In this document: piece by piece, positions 6,718 through 12,770 of the stretch | Layout of the letters: every line of letters begins with the position of its first letter | Position numbering within the stretch: position 1 is the first letter of the stretch | Assembly: GCA_001805005.1 (NCBI GenBank) | Contig: MHDO01000148.1 | Coordinates: 1 to 12,770 of the forward strand | Length of the DNA: 12,770 nt | DNA from: Nitrospinae bacterium RIFCSPLOWO2_12_39_16 | GTDB lineage: Bacteria > Nitrospinota > Nitrospinia > UBA9942 | Reading direction: 5' to 3' | The notes under the pieces: generated by a model | The model's input: the letters and a program-made list of their open reading frames with translations, nothing else | Database searches by the model: none | What the model was told of the DNA's origin: nothing | Made by a program: the position numbers and the translations under genes

Positions 6718-7031
6718 TGGGTAGTATATTGGCAGGCATTTTATTGGGCGGCACCATTTGTATTTTGAACATCAAAGGGCTCAATTTTATTGTAAAGTAC
6801 CTTTTATTAGACATAAAAAATGTCAGGAAGGCAAAAACGGTGGCTTTTACTGTTCTCTTTCGCTATCTTTTAATTGCAGGAGTATTATATTTGTCTGTGA
6901 AAAGCCATTTTGTAAACATAGTGGCATTTATAATAGGATTCTCAATTGTCCTTTTTTCAGCAATTGCTATATTGCTGAGACAATATAGAAAGGATGTAAA
7001 AGTAAATGGAAGAACCTCTCCTTTACATTAA
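6717..7031 (+). CDS. atpI: ATP synthase subunit I (AtpI-like)
   Basis: A 104-residue hydrophobic protein with about four membrane helices: SILAGILLGGTICIL, a second around residues 38-60 (AFTVLFRYLLIAGVLYLSV), NIVAFIIGFSIVLFSAIAIL, and a shorter segment between. This size, topology and position between atpZ and atpB match the ATP synthase I family, which helps assemble the c-ring. Sequence conservation in this family is low, so the call rests mainly on context. GAGGAGAG at 6701-6708 provides the ribosome-binding site. The 3' end overlaps atpB by 26 nt in another frame, suggesting translational coupling. Confidence 0.8.
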   Translation: MGSILAGILLGGTICILNIKGLNFIVKYLLLDIKNVRKAKTVAFTVLFRYLLIAGVLYLSVKSHFVNIVAFIIGFSIVLFSAIAILLRQYRKDVKVNGRTSPLH

Positions 7032-7674
7032 TGTGCCAGGACTTGAACACTACCCGCATGTAACCTATACATGGGTTATTATGATAGTATTAGCAATTTC
7101 ATCTTATTTAGTAGGCAGGAGGATAACACTCATCCCAGAAGGGGGAGGGCAGAACTTCTTTGAAGCGGCTGTAGAGTGGATTGCCAATTTTATGGAAGAG
7201 AATATAGGGCATGGTGGCAGTAAATATATGCCTCTTATTGGAACTCTGGCATTTTTTATCCTATCCTGTAATTTAATAGGACTTATACCGGGTTTTATTT
7301 CTCCTACTGCCAATATAAATACAAATGCAGCTATGGCTGTGGTGGTATTCCTCTCATACCATTATATCGGCATAAAAAAACATGGTATTGTAAAATATAG
7401 CAAGTCCTTTGCAGGTCCTATCTGGTGGCTGGCTCCATTGATGCTTCCCGTAGAGATTATTGCACATCTGGCAAGACCACTCACACTTACACTTAGGCTC
7501 TTTGGAAATATTAAAGGAGAGGATCTTGTATTGATTATTCTGGCTTCAGTATTTCCTCTGCTTGCACCTGTACCAATGATGTTTCTCGCTATCCTTACCA
7601 GTATAATACAAACTGTGATATTTTCGCTCCTTTCAATGTTCTATATTGCCGGTGCATTGGAGGAGCATCATTGA
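7006..7674 (+). CDS. atpB: F0F1 ATP synthase subunit a
   Basis: The stator subunit that forms the ion half-channels beside the c-ring in the cytoplasmic membrane. The 222 residues contain five or six hydrophobic helices. The essential arginine is R164 in LTLRLFGNIKGE, equivalent to E. coli R210; N168 follows, and Q202 in the last helix corresponds to E. coli Q252. IGLIPGFISPTANINTNAAM (91-110) is the usual N-terminal half motif. The start overlaps atpI and gives a family-like N-terminus. It is followed by atpE after 78 bp that contain a short period-7 repeat. Confidence 0.96.
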   Translation: MEEPLLYINVPGLEHYPHVTYTWVIMIVLAISSYLVGRRITLIPEGGGQNFFEAAVEWIANFMEENIGHGGSKYMPLIGTLAFFILSCNLIGLIPGFISPTANINTNAAMAVVVFLSYHYIGIKKHGIVKYSKSFAGPIWWLAPLMLPVEIIAHLARPLTLTLRLFGNIKGEDLVLIILASVFPLLAPVPMMFLAILTSIIQTVIFSLLSMFYIAGALEEHH

Positions 7675-7682
7675 ATAAACTC

Positions 7683-7710
7683 AAAAGTCTAAGTTTAAAG
7701 GTCGAAAGTA
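7683..7710. repeat. Short period-7 spacer repeat
   Basis: AAAAGTC / TAAGTTT / AAAGGTC / GAAAGTA, four degenerate 7-bp words in the atpB-atpE gap. Immediately after it AAAATC...GATTTT can form a weak 6-bp stem. Shorter and more degenerate than the other spacer elements. Confidence 0.4.
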
Positions 7711-7752
7711 AGGAATAAAAATCTTTGATTTTAAAAGAAAGGAGGTAGAGGA

Positions 7753-8091
7753 ATGACCAGGAAGATATTAGCACTTAGTTTTGCGTTTTTTATTATTATG
7801 TTTGCCATGTCCCCGCTGGCAATAGCTGCTGAAGAAATCAGCATTGCCCAGTATAAATACTACGGTTATGTGGTCTTAGGGTGTATTGGCGGATTGTGTA
7901 TTGCTGCTGTTGGTGGCGGTATGGCTATGAGTGGTGCCGTAAAGAGTGCCATGACCGGAATTGCAAGAAATCCAGGGGCAGCAGAAAAGATGACCATACC
8001 TCTTATTATAGGATTGGCTCTCATGGAATCGTTGGTTATCTACACCTTTGTTATTGCCCTTATCCTGCTCTTTGTAAAACCATACGGTTAA
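7753..8091 (+). CDS. atpE: F0F1 ATP synthase subunit c with signal-like N-terminus
   Basis: The rotor subunit of the membrane ring. The 112 residues exceed the usual 70-90 because of an N-terminal hydrophobic leader (residues 1-26, MTRKILALSFAFF... ending SPLAIAAEE) that looks like a cleavable signal peptide. The mature hairpin has helix 1 (about 37-64, glycine-rich), the polar loop ARNP (71-74) and helix 2, with the ion-binding carboxylate E92. E92 is followed by S93 and, at +5, Y97 (MESLVIY), an arrangement shared with Na+-binding rings. The helix-1 glutamine of those rings is replaced by M59. GGAGG precedes the ATG. No atpF, atpH or atpA follows, so the remaining subunits must be encoded elsewhere. 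Confidence 0.95.
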   Translation: MTRKILALSFAFFIIMFAMSPLAIAAEEISIAQYKYYGYVVLGCIGGLCIAAVGGGMAMSGAVKSAMTGIARNPGAAEKMTIPLIIGLALMESLVIYTFVIALILLFVKPYG

Positions 8092-8102
8092 TGTAAACTA
8101 TT

Positions 8103-8142
8103 TACAGCGTCAGATGGCTGTTTCAGCGAGTCTGGCGCTGTA
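8103..8142 (+). terminator. Strong hairpin after atpE, no T-run
   Basis: A 12-bp stem (TACAGCGTCAGA 8103-8114 with TCTGGCGCTGTA 8131-8142, one wobble pair) encloses an inner GCTG-TTT-CAGC stem-loop (8117-8127). It starts 11 bp after the atpE stop. No U-tract follows, so it may act as a 3' mRNA-stabilising structure or a factor-assisted terminator rather than a classical intrinsic one. Confidence 0.6.
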
Positions 8143-8224
8143 TCATAATCCCTGATATATTTATATCTTCCTTAAGAAACCCTTTTAGTGGATTTTTCCC
8201 TTTCATTGCATTAAAATTAGATTT

Positions 8225-8950
8225 ATGAAAGCCATGATTCTTGCGGCAGGATACGGAGAGAGGATGAGACCCCTTACCAACAGCATACCAAAACCTCTCC
8301 TGCCAATAAGTGATAAGCCGATATTATATTATACCCTTCAGTTGCTTAAGAAGAATGGAATTTTTGAAGTAGTTATAAATCTCCATCATCTACCTGATAT
8401 GATTATGGATGCATTTGGAGATGGCTCTTCTTTTGGGATGAAGATTCACTATTCCTATGAAAAGGAGATACTTGGGACTGCAGGGGGAATAAAAGCGGCA
8501 GAGAAAATTTTAAAAGATGGGACATTCCTTGTGATTAACAGTGATATACTTGTGGACATAGATATAAACAAGGTATTGGAATTTCACAAACAAAAGAGGG
8601 CAGTGGTTACAATGGTTTTAAGGCAGGATACTGCTGTTGATAGATACGGTGCTATTGAAATTGATTCAGATGGGAGAATAAGGAGATTTCTCGGCAAGCC
8701 TGAATATAAAGGGAGCTTGCCTTTGAAAAAAATGATGTTCACAGGGATACATATAGTTGAGCCTGAAATCTTTGATGAGATACCATCTAAAAAATACTGT
8801 GGGATAACAGAGGAGACATATCCAAAACTGATGAATAAAAACACTCTTATGTATGGATATGAATTCAATGGCTACTGGATTGATATAGGGACACCTGAAA
8901 GATATGAGAATGCAAAGGGAGAGGTAGCAAAAATATTCAACACATATTAG
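8225..8950 (+). CDS. Sugar-phosphate nucleotidyltransferase (RmlA/ManC/MurU-like)
   Basis: A predicted cytoplasmic enzyme joining a sugar-1-phosphate to NTP to give an NDP-sugar. The N-terminal signature LAAGYGERMRPLTNSIPKP (residues 6-24) is the nucleotide-binding loop. GTAGGIK (84-90) follows, and the metal-binding aspartate D107 is in INSDILVDID. The end carries YWIDIGTPERY (217-227). At 241 residues it is a bare catalytic domain without the left-handed helix of GlmU. Substrates could be mannose, glucose, heptose or MurNAc phosphates; sequence alone does not decide, and no sugar-pathway gene is adjacent. There is no Shine-Dalgarno sequence; a TAAAAT box ends seven nt before the ATG. Confidence 0.9.
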   Translation: MKAMILAAGYGERMRPLTNSIPKPLLPISDKPILYYTLQLLKKNGIFEVVINLHHLPDMIMDAFGDGSSFGMKIHYSYEKEILGTAGGIKAAEKILKDGTFLVINSDILVDIDINKVLEFHKQKRAVVTMVLRQDTAVDRYGAIEIDSDGRIRRFLGKPEYKGSLPLKKMMFTGIHIVEPEIFDEIPSKKYCGITEETYPKLMNKNTLMYGYEFNGYWIDIGTPERYENAKGEVAKIFNTY

Positions 8951-9041
8951 CCACAGACTTACACAGACATTTTAAACCGCTTGAACCGATTGAATCGCTT
9001 TAAATTGGTCAGTGAAATTTTGTGGCTGATTTTTTTCTGTG
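8949..9041. repeat. Spacer element with period-10 and period-9 words
   Basis: Starts with two 10-bp words (CACAGACTTA, CACAGACATT), then 9-bp words ACCGCTTGA / ACCGATTGA / ATCGCTTTA. The ends AGCCACA (8949-8955) and TGTGGCT (9021-9027) are perfect complements, and the right one is followed by GATTTTTTT. It could therefore also serve as a long-loop terminator for the nucleotidyltransferase gene, whose stop codon overlaps the left arm. Confidence 0.5.
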
Positions 9042-9162
9042 TTTTTTTCTTGACATGGATATTAACTTTGTGTAACTTATAAAAGTTTTTTAAAGATAGT
9101 GAAGATGACATAAATCATAGTTTTGAATTTTGATTTTTTTCTTGACATAGTTTTGAATTTTG
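9042..9162 (+). repeat. Interleaved direct repeats carrying TTGACA boxes
   Basis: TTTTTTTCTTGACAT occurs at 9042-9056 and 9134-9148 (15 bp, identical). CATAGTTTTGAATTTTG occurs at 9116-9132 and 9146-9162 (17 bp, identical, 30 bp apart). The two repeats overlap by three bases at 9146-9148. Each copy of the first repeat supplies a perfect -35 box. Confidence 0.8.
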
Positions 9163-9170
9163 TATATTTT
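9142..9170 (+). promoter_or_regulatory. Probable promoter of the oxidase operon
   Basis: TTGACA (9142-9147) followed by TATTTT at 9165-9170 (17-bp spacer) or TATATT at 9163-9168 (15 bp). Predicted start about 9177, 118 nt before the oxidase ATG. A second TTGACA at 9050-9055 has only a poor -10 (TAACTT) at 17 bp. Confidence 0.5.
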
Positions 9171-9223
9171 TTACTATCGCATATTTTTGGCTCTCAATTA
9201 AAGACTTTAGGGGAGGGGTCTTA

Positions 9224-9307
9224 ATGAAGAGGTTCTTGTCTTTTACATCTTATCTTTTATCTGCACACTGTCATATTAAAAAAGGAGGAATGAAATGGGA
9301 TTTTTAA
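9224..9307 (+). CDS. Possible 27-residue leader peptide upstream of the oxidase
   Basis: ATG 9224 follows a strong GGGGAGGGG (9210-9218) at normal spacing and opens a 27-codon frame, MKRFLSFTSYLLSAHCHIKK then GGMKWDF, ending TAA 9305-9307. It covers the GGAGG and start codon of the oxidase gene and overlaps its coding region by 13 nt in another frame. Translation of it could control access to the oxidase ribosome-binding site. No family is recognised; the evidence is only the ribosome-binding site, the position and the overlap, so it may be spurious. Confidence 0.3.
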   Translation: MKRFLSFTSYLLSAHCHIKKGGMKWDF

Positions 9308-11208
9308 GGAAAGGTTTGTTTAAGGGAGTATCTTTCAGATTCACATCACTCACAGCTTGTCTATTTTTATTATTCTTTGCTTCTACACTTATCCTTCCGG
9401 TTGCTTATAACGGTTCAATATTATTAAATTCTGCATTAGCCACAGAGGCTCCTGCACCTGCACCAGCAGGTGAACATGCATCACCTGTTCTGAGCAAAGC
9501 CGAAGGAAAGGCTGAAGAGGGGAAAAAGGAAGGGGAGGAAGGATTTACTTATCAACCAGCACCGAAACTGAAAGTTGGGGATTATCCAATTGTCAAAGGA
9601 TTTAACAGCCGTATAGCTGTATGGATAGTTGCACAATTACATCTCTGGTTTGGGGCATTTGTTCTTGCAGTCCCGATTTTTGTTCTTGTAATAGAGGGTG
9701 TTGGTATGGCAACAAAGGATGAGAGATATGACCACATGGCACATGAGTTTATTAAGGTCAGTATGACGGCATTCTCACTTACAGCCTCACTCGGAGGATT
9801 ACTTACAATAATGTTTGTTTCGTTCTACCCTGATTTCTTTAAATATATGGCAGCTATATTCGGAAAGACGATGATAATATATGCCATCCTTTTCTTCGGG
9901 GAGAGTTTCTGTCTTTATATTTATTACTACGGCTGGGATAGGATGAATAAGGGTTTCAGCAAGTGGGTGCATCTTACAATGGGACTTATGTTGAATGTCT
10001 TTGGTATGACTCTGATGGTTCTCTCAAATGTATGGGCTTCATTTATGATGGCACCATCAGGTGTTGATGATGCCGGTGTATTTACAGGAAACATCTGGGA
10101 AGCTATGAGGGGTCCATTATGGAATCCTATAAACCTCCACAGGTTTATTGCAAATATCGCCTTTGGCGGCTCTATAGTGGGTGCCTATGCGGCATATAAA
10201 TTTTTGAGTGCCAAGACTAATGAGGAAAAGGCTCATTATGACTGGATGGGATACACAGCGAATTTTATAGCAATTTTCGGTTTTTTACCATTGCCTTTTG
10301 CAGGTTACTGGCTCATGAAGGAGGTATATGGCTATAGCCAGCAGATGGGTATAACCGCAATGGGCGGTGCATTTGCATGGCTCTTTATAATTCAGGCAGT
10401 TTTAATAGGAGCTCTTTTCCTCGGTGCAAACTACTATTTATGGTGCGGTATGGGGAGGATAAAGGGTTCCGAGAGATATACACCTGCAATCAAATATCTT
10501 ATAGTAGTTATAGTTGGTTGTTTTCTTGTATGGTTTACACCTCACACACTCATAATGACAGCAAAGGAGGTTACACAGGTAGGGGGGACACACCATCCTG
10601 TATTGGGGTCATTAGGTGTTATGTCTGCAAAGAATACTGCAGTTAATATATTGATAGTCTCTACCTTCTTGAGCTTCATGCTTTATAGAAGGAGTAATAA
10701 AATCGCAACGGCATCATGGACAAGCACTGGGAATGCCATTCAGGTAGCACTCTTTGCTGCCGGTGCTATAAATATTGTCACACTTGGAGTATATGGCTAT
10801 TTCATACCGGCAAATATAAGAATAGGTCTATCAATTCCTCAGGTTATGACGACTTTAACTGTAATTATTGTAAGCTCTTTAATAGATGCATTTATGTATA
10901 AGGGGGCAAAGTCCACAGGACCTATTGAGTGGGGCAAGATGGGTCCACGCTCTCAATATGCACTCTTCCTATTAGCAGTATCCTTCACATGGCTGATGGG
11001 TTTGATGGGTTATGTCCGTTCAGCCCTCAGACAGCACTGGCATGTATATACGGTATTGAGAGATAATTCATTAGATGCCTTTACACCAACACTTGGATAT
11101 GCGGCAGGTATTATAACGATAGCAGTTTATATATTTATAGCCCTTGTTATCTTTGCGTTCTGGATTGCGAACTTCAGTGCGAAGAAACATGTGGAGGCTT
11201 CACATTAA
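9295..11208 (+). CDS. Cytochrome bd-like oxidase, CydA-related membrane subunit
   Basis: Predicted membrane haem protein related to CydA of cytochrome bd oxygen reductases, similar to the large bd-like proteins known from Nitrospira. Residues 1-49 look like a signal peptide (ALA at 47-49), followed by an Ala/Pro- and Glu/Lys-rich linker (50-90) and about 13 membrane helices. CydA-like features are QLH (H116, like E. coli H19), FFGES (E203) and GWDR (213-216). The position of E. coli E99 is not acidic here. In the NPINLHRFIANIAFGG helix the histidine is H282, one turn before the usual H186 position. Extra histidines occur at H417, the pair H433-H434 (GGTHHPVLG), and H581/H583. At 637 residues it is longer than CydA, and no cydB follows; two cytochrome c genes do. 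GGAGG lies six nt before the ATG. Confidence 0.85.
   Translation: MGFLRKGLFKGVSFRFTSLTACLFLLFFASTLILPVAYNGSILLNSALATEAPAPAPAGEHASPVLSKAEGKAEEGKKEGEEGFTYQPAPKLKVGDYPIVKGFNSRIAVWIVAQLHLWFGAFVLAVPIFVLVIEGVGMATKDERYDHMAHEFIKVSMTAFSLTASLGGLLTIMFVSFYPDFFKYMAAIFGKTMIIYAILFFGESFCLYIYYYGWDRMNKGFSKWVHLTMGLMLNVFGMTLMVLSNVWASFMMAPSGVDDAGVFTGNIWEAMRGPLWNPINLHRFIANIAFGGSIVGAYAAYKFLSAKTNEEKAHYDWMGYTANFIAIFGFLPLPFAGYWLMKEVYGYSQQMGITAMGGAFAWLFIIQAVLIGALFLGANYYLWCGMGRIKGSERYTPAIKYLIVVIVGCFLVWFTPHTLIMTAKEVTQVGGTHHPVLGSLGVMSAKNTAVNILIVSTFLSFMLYRRSNKIATASWTSTGNAIQVALFAAGAINIVTLGVYGYFIPANIRIGLSIPQVMTTLTVIIVSSLIDAFMYKGAKSTGPIEWGKMGPRSQYALFLLAVSFTWLMGLMGYVRSALRQHWHVYTVLRDNSLDAFTPTLGYAAGIITIAVYIFIALVIFAFWIANFSAKKHVEASH
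9484..9506 (+). repeat. Dispersed-repeat-like motif inside the oxidase linker
   Basis: CCTGTTCTGAGCAAAGCCGAAGG-type segment at 9484-9506 encodes PVLSKAEG (residues 64-71). From memory, this string is a recurrent translation product of a widespread palindromic repeat in environmental genomes. It sits in frame at the start of the charged linker. Confidence 0.4.
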
Positions 11209-11267
11209 GAAGATTTAAATAGAGGAATTAACTTGCATAATTTTACCTTAATAAAGGAGGGGGGCAA

Positions 11268-12128
11268 ATGAAAGTCTTTATCCGTATCATGATTTTTAGT
11301 GTTTTAATATCAATGACATACTGGGGGTTCTCAAACTACGGCATCCCCCAGGTTATCCCTGAGGCTCCGCCGGTAGAAGAGAAGATAAGCGGCTCTATGA
11401 CTATGGACCAGTATATTGCCCTCGGTGGAAAGATATTTAACGGAAAAGGAACGTGTACCCTCTGTCACAATCCTGTTGGCGGAAGGGCACCTCTTCTTGT
11501 TGAGAGTGGTAAAGATGGTGCTCCTGTAGGTGCAAGGGCAGCGGATAGAATAAAAGACCCAAGATATAAGGGTAAGGCAAAGACAGCAGAAGAATATATA
11601 CACGAATCAATGGTTGAACCATCAACATTTGTTGTTGCTGGTTTTGGTAAACCCGGGACAAATGATACAGTGAGCCCAATGCCCAATATAAATAAGGGTT
11701 CAATTGGACTTAATGAGGCTGAGATAGGGGCAGTAATATCATATCTTCAAAAGTCAGCAGGTGTTCAGGTTACAGTGAAACTGCCAACAGGCGCTGCACC
11801 GGCAGCCGCTGAGGCACCGGCTGAGCCGCAGAGTGCAAAGACTCCTGAAGAGGCATTTGGAAAGCATGGATGCACAACATGCCATAAAATTCCTGGGATT
11901 GAGGAGGCAGGAGATGTGGGTCCTGATCTGACAGGGTTATCTGCAAGGGCGGGAAATAGGGTAAAGGGACTGGTTGCAGAGCAGTATGTAATGCAGTCAA
12001 TACTTACACCCGATGCATATACAGTAAAGGGTTTTGAGCCAGGCACAATGCCGGGAGATTTGGGTGAGAAGATGACAGTAAAGGAACTGGATATGATAAT
12101 TAAATATTTATTGGAGAAAAAGGGGTAA
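11268..12128 (+). CDS. Di-haem c-type cytochrome
   Basis: Predicted periplasmic, membrane-tethered electron carrier. Residues 5-22 form an N-terminal hydrophobic helix (FIRIMIFSVLISMTYWGF) without an obvious cleavage site, so it is probably an anchor. The first class-I-like domain has CTLCH (63-67) with M138 (SPMPNI) as likely sixth ligand. An Ala/Pro/Glu linker (176-190) leads to a second domain with CTTCH (202-206) and M261 (GTMPGD) or M269. It follows the oxidase gene after 59 bp, with AGGAGGGG before the ATG, so it is very likely in the same operon. The inferred role is to deliver electrons to the bd-like oxidase. Spacing from each CxxCH to its methionine differs (71 versus 55 residues), so the domains are not simple duplicates. 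Confidence 0.93.
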   Translation: MKVFIRIMIFSVLISMTYWGFSNYGIPQVIPEAPPVEEKISGSMTMDQYIALGGKIFNGKGTCTLCHNPVGGRAPLLVESGKDGAPVGARAADRIKDPRYKGKAKTAEEYIHESMVEPSTFVVAGFGKPGTNDTVSPMPNINKGSIGLNEAEIGAVISYLQKSAGVQVTVKLPTGAAPAAAEAPAEPQSAKTPEEAFGKHGCTTCHKIPGIEEAGDVGPDLTGLSARAGNRVKGLVAEQYVMQSILTPDAYTVKGFEPGTMPGDLGEKMTVKELDMIIKYLLEKKG

Positions 12129-12136
12129 AAACAGGA

Positions 12137-12189
12137 TTAGGGGTTAGCGATTAGCGTATAGTTACTAACCGCTAACCGCTAACCGCTAA
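12137..12189. repeat. Long intergenic palindrome of TTAGCG/CGCTAA words
   Basis: The left arm 12137-12156 (TTAGGGGTTAGCGATTAGCG) pairs with 12170-12189 (CGCTAACCGCTAACCGCTAA) at 18 of 20 positions, with a 13-nt loop. The right arm is three 7-bp words CGCTAAC. It ends six nt before the GGGGAGG of the next gene, so folding of the RNA could affect read-through or translation between the two cytochrome genes. Confidence 0.85.
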
Positions 12190-12207
12190 TTATAGGGGAG
12201 GTTAATG

Positions 12208-12770
12208 ATGAGAAAATTGATACAGGCAGTAGTTTTAATTCTGGTCTTTTATTTAATTTTAAAAATCGGGATACCTGCATTAGGTTCATTCATGCATCAT
12301 GGGACATGGCCTGTAGTGCCGACAAATCTCATGAGAATATATGTGTTTTTTATAATAACAGGTGTTCTTCTGTATCTGACATTTAATGAAGAGTCTGCAA
12401 AGGAGCTTGGCAAACCAATAAAAGAGATTTATGGAAGCCCGGAAAAAGGTGGATTAAGAATGATTGTTATTGCAGTCATTGCACTTTTTGGCGGGTATGT
12501 TACCTATCAGAATGTAAAACCGAGTTTTGAGGCACCAGTGGAATTGAGGTCTATTCACCCTGCACCGCCTTCATCAGTGGAGATGTGGGGAAAGCCGTAT
12601 AACCTCCTTACACTGACAAATCCCTTCAGGGAAGATAAGGCAAATTTTGAGAAGAATGTAAGAGAAGGTGGAACTGTATATTTTAAAAACTGCTTTTACT
12701 GTCATGGTGATAAATTAGATGGAAAGGGTCATTACTACAGCGGATTGTCCCCACTTCCTGCAAACTTTGT
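12208..12770 (+). CDS. Membrane-anchored c-type cytochrome, 3' end cut by window
   Basis: An open frame with 187 complete codons running off the window. Two membrane helices are visible, at about residues 3-25 (KLIQAVVLILVFYLIL...) and 42-60 (MRIYVFFIITGVLLYLTF), and a third hydrophobic stretch at about 84-99 (MIVIAVIALFGGYVTY). A periplasmic domain follows, with CFYCH haem-binding motif at 162-166 inside GTVYFKNCFYCHGDKLDGKG, typical of mono- or multi-haem class I cytochrome c. ATG 12208 is preferred to ATG 12205 because it lies six rather than three nt after GGGGAGG. It is third in the oxidase operon and is inferred to be an electron-transfer partner or anchor subunit; the missing C-terminus may hold more haem sites. 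Confidence 0.88.
   Translation, partial: MRKLIQAVVLILVFYLILKIGIPALGSFMHHGTWPVVPTNLMRIYVFFIITGVLLYLTFNEESAKELGKPIKEIYGSPEKGGLRMIVIAVIALFGGYVTYQNVKPSFEAPVELRSIHPAPPSSVEMWGKPYNLLTLTNPFREDKANFEKNVREGGTVYFKNCFYCHGDKLDGKGHYYSGLSPLPANF

Noticed and set aside
9295..9444. Oxidase N-terminus as a separate secreted peptide gene
   Set aside because: The frame is continuous through the linker into the membrane domain and has a single ribosome-binding site.

Overview
The window is a low-GC (roughly 40% by eye) bacterial chromosome segment with about eleven confident protein genes, one truncated transposase and several repeat-rich spacers. The gene content suggests a member of the Nitrospirota or a close relative. 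The main reasons are a large cytochrome bd-like oxidase encoded with its own c-type cytochromes, and an F0 gene set atpZ-atpI-atpB-atpE that is separated from the rest of the ATP synthase genes. This assignment comes from gene content and remembered family resemblance, so it is tentative; a deltaproteobacterial lineage is the main alternative.

Left part (1-5608). On the minus strand a probable operon runs M50 site-2 protease -> trpS -> lysC, with lysC cut by the window edge. Its two internal gaps are filled with short-word repeat arrays, and the one before trpS folds into a long hairpin. A divergent CBS-domain gene on the plus strand has a good sigma-70 promoter and is flanked by two copies of a perfect 14-bp inverted repeat. 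Just beyond it lies a 58-codon remnant of an IS1182-like transposase (minus), then nadB (L-aspartate oxidase, minus), whose extended -10 promoter sits so close to the start codon that the mRNA may be leaderless.

Middle part (5781-8950). A single-domain response regulator with a C-terminal four-cysteine tail is followed by the F0 genes atpZ, atpI, atpB and atpE. Their own promoter has an extended -10. The F0 set ends in a strong 12-bp hairpin; atpF, atpH and atpA do not follow. A sugar-phosphate nucleotidyltransferase comes next.

Right part (8951-12770). A 344-bp spacer contains period-9/10 repeats, duplicated promoter segments and a possible 27-codon leader ORF that covers the ribosome-binding site of the next gene. 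That gene encodes a 637-residue cytochrome bd-like oxidase subunit. It is followed by a di-heme cytochrome c and a membrane-anchored cytochrome c that runs off the window. The inferred job of this group is electron transfer from periplasmic cytochromes or quinol to O2, generating proton motive force that the F0F1 enzyme encoded in part nearby could use.

The most unusual non-coding signal is a set of intergenic elements built from different 7-bp (or 9/10-bp) words, several arranged as imperfect palindromes. They occur at 1199-1262, 2266-2308, 5691-5744, 7683-7710, 8949-9041 and 12137-12189, and two of them share an almost identical 18-bp core.
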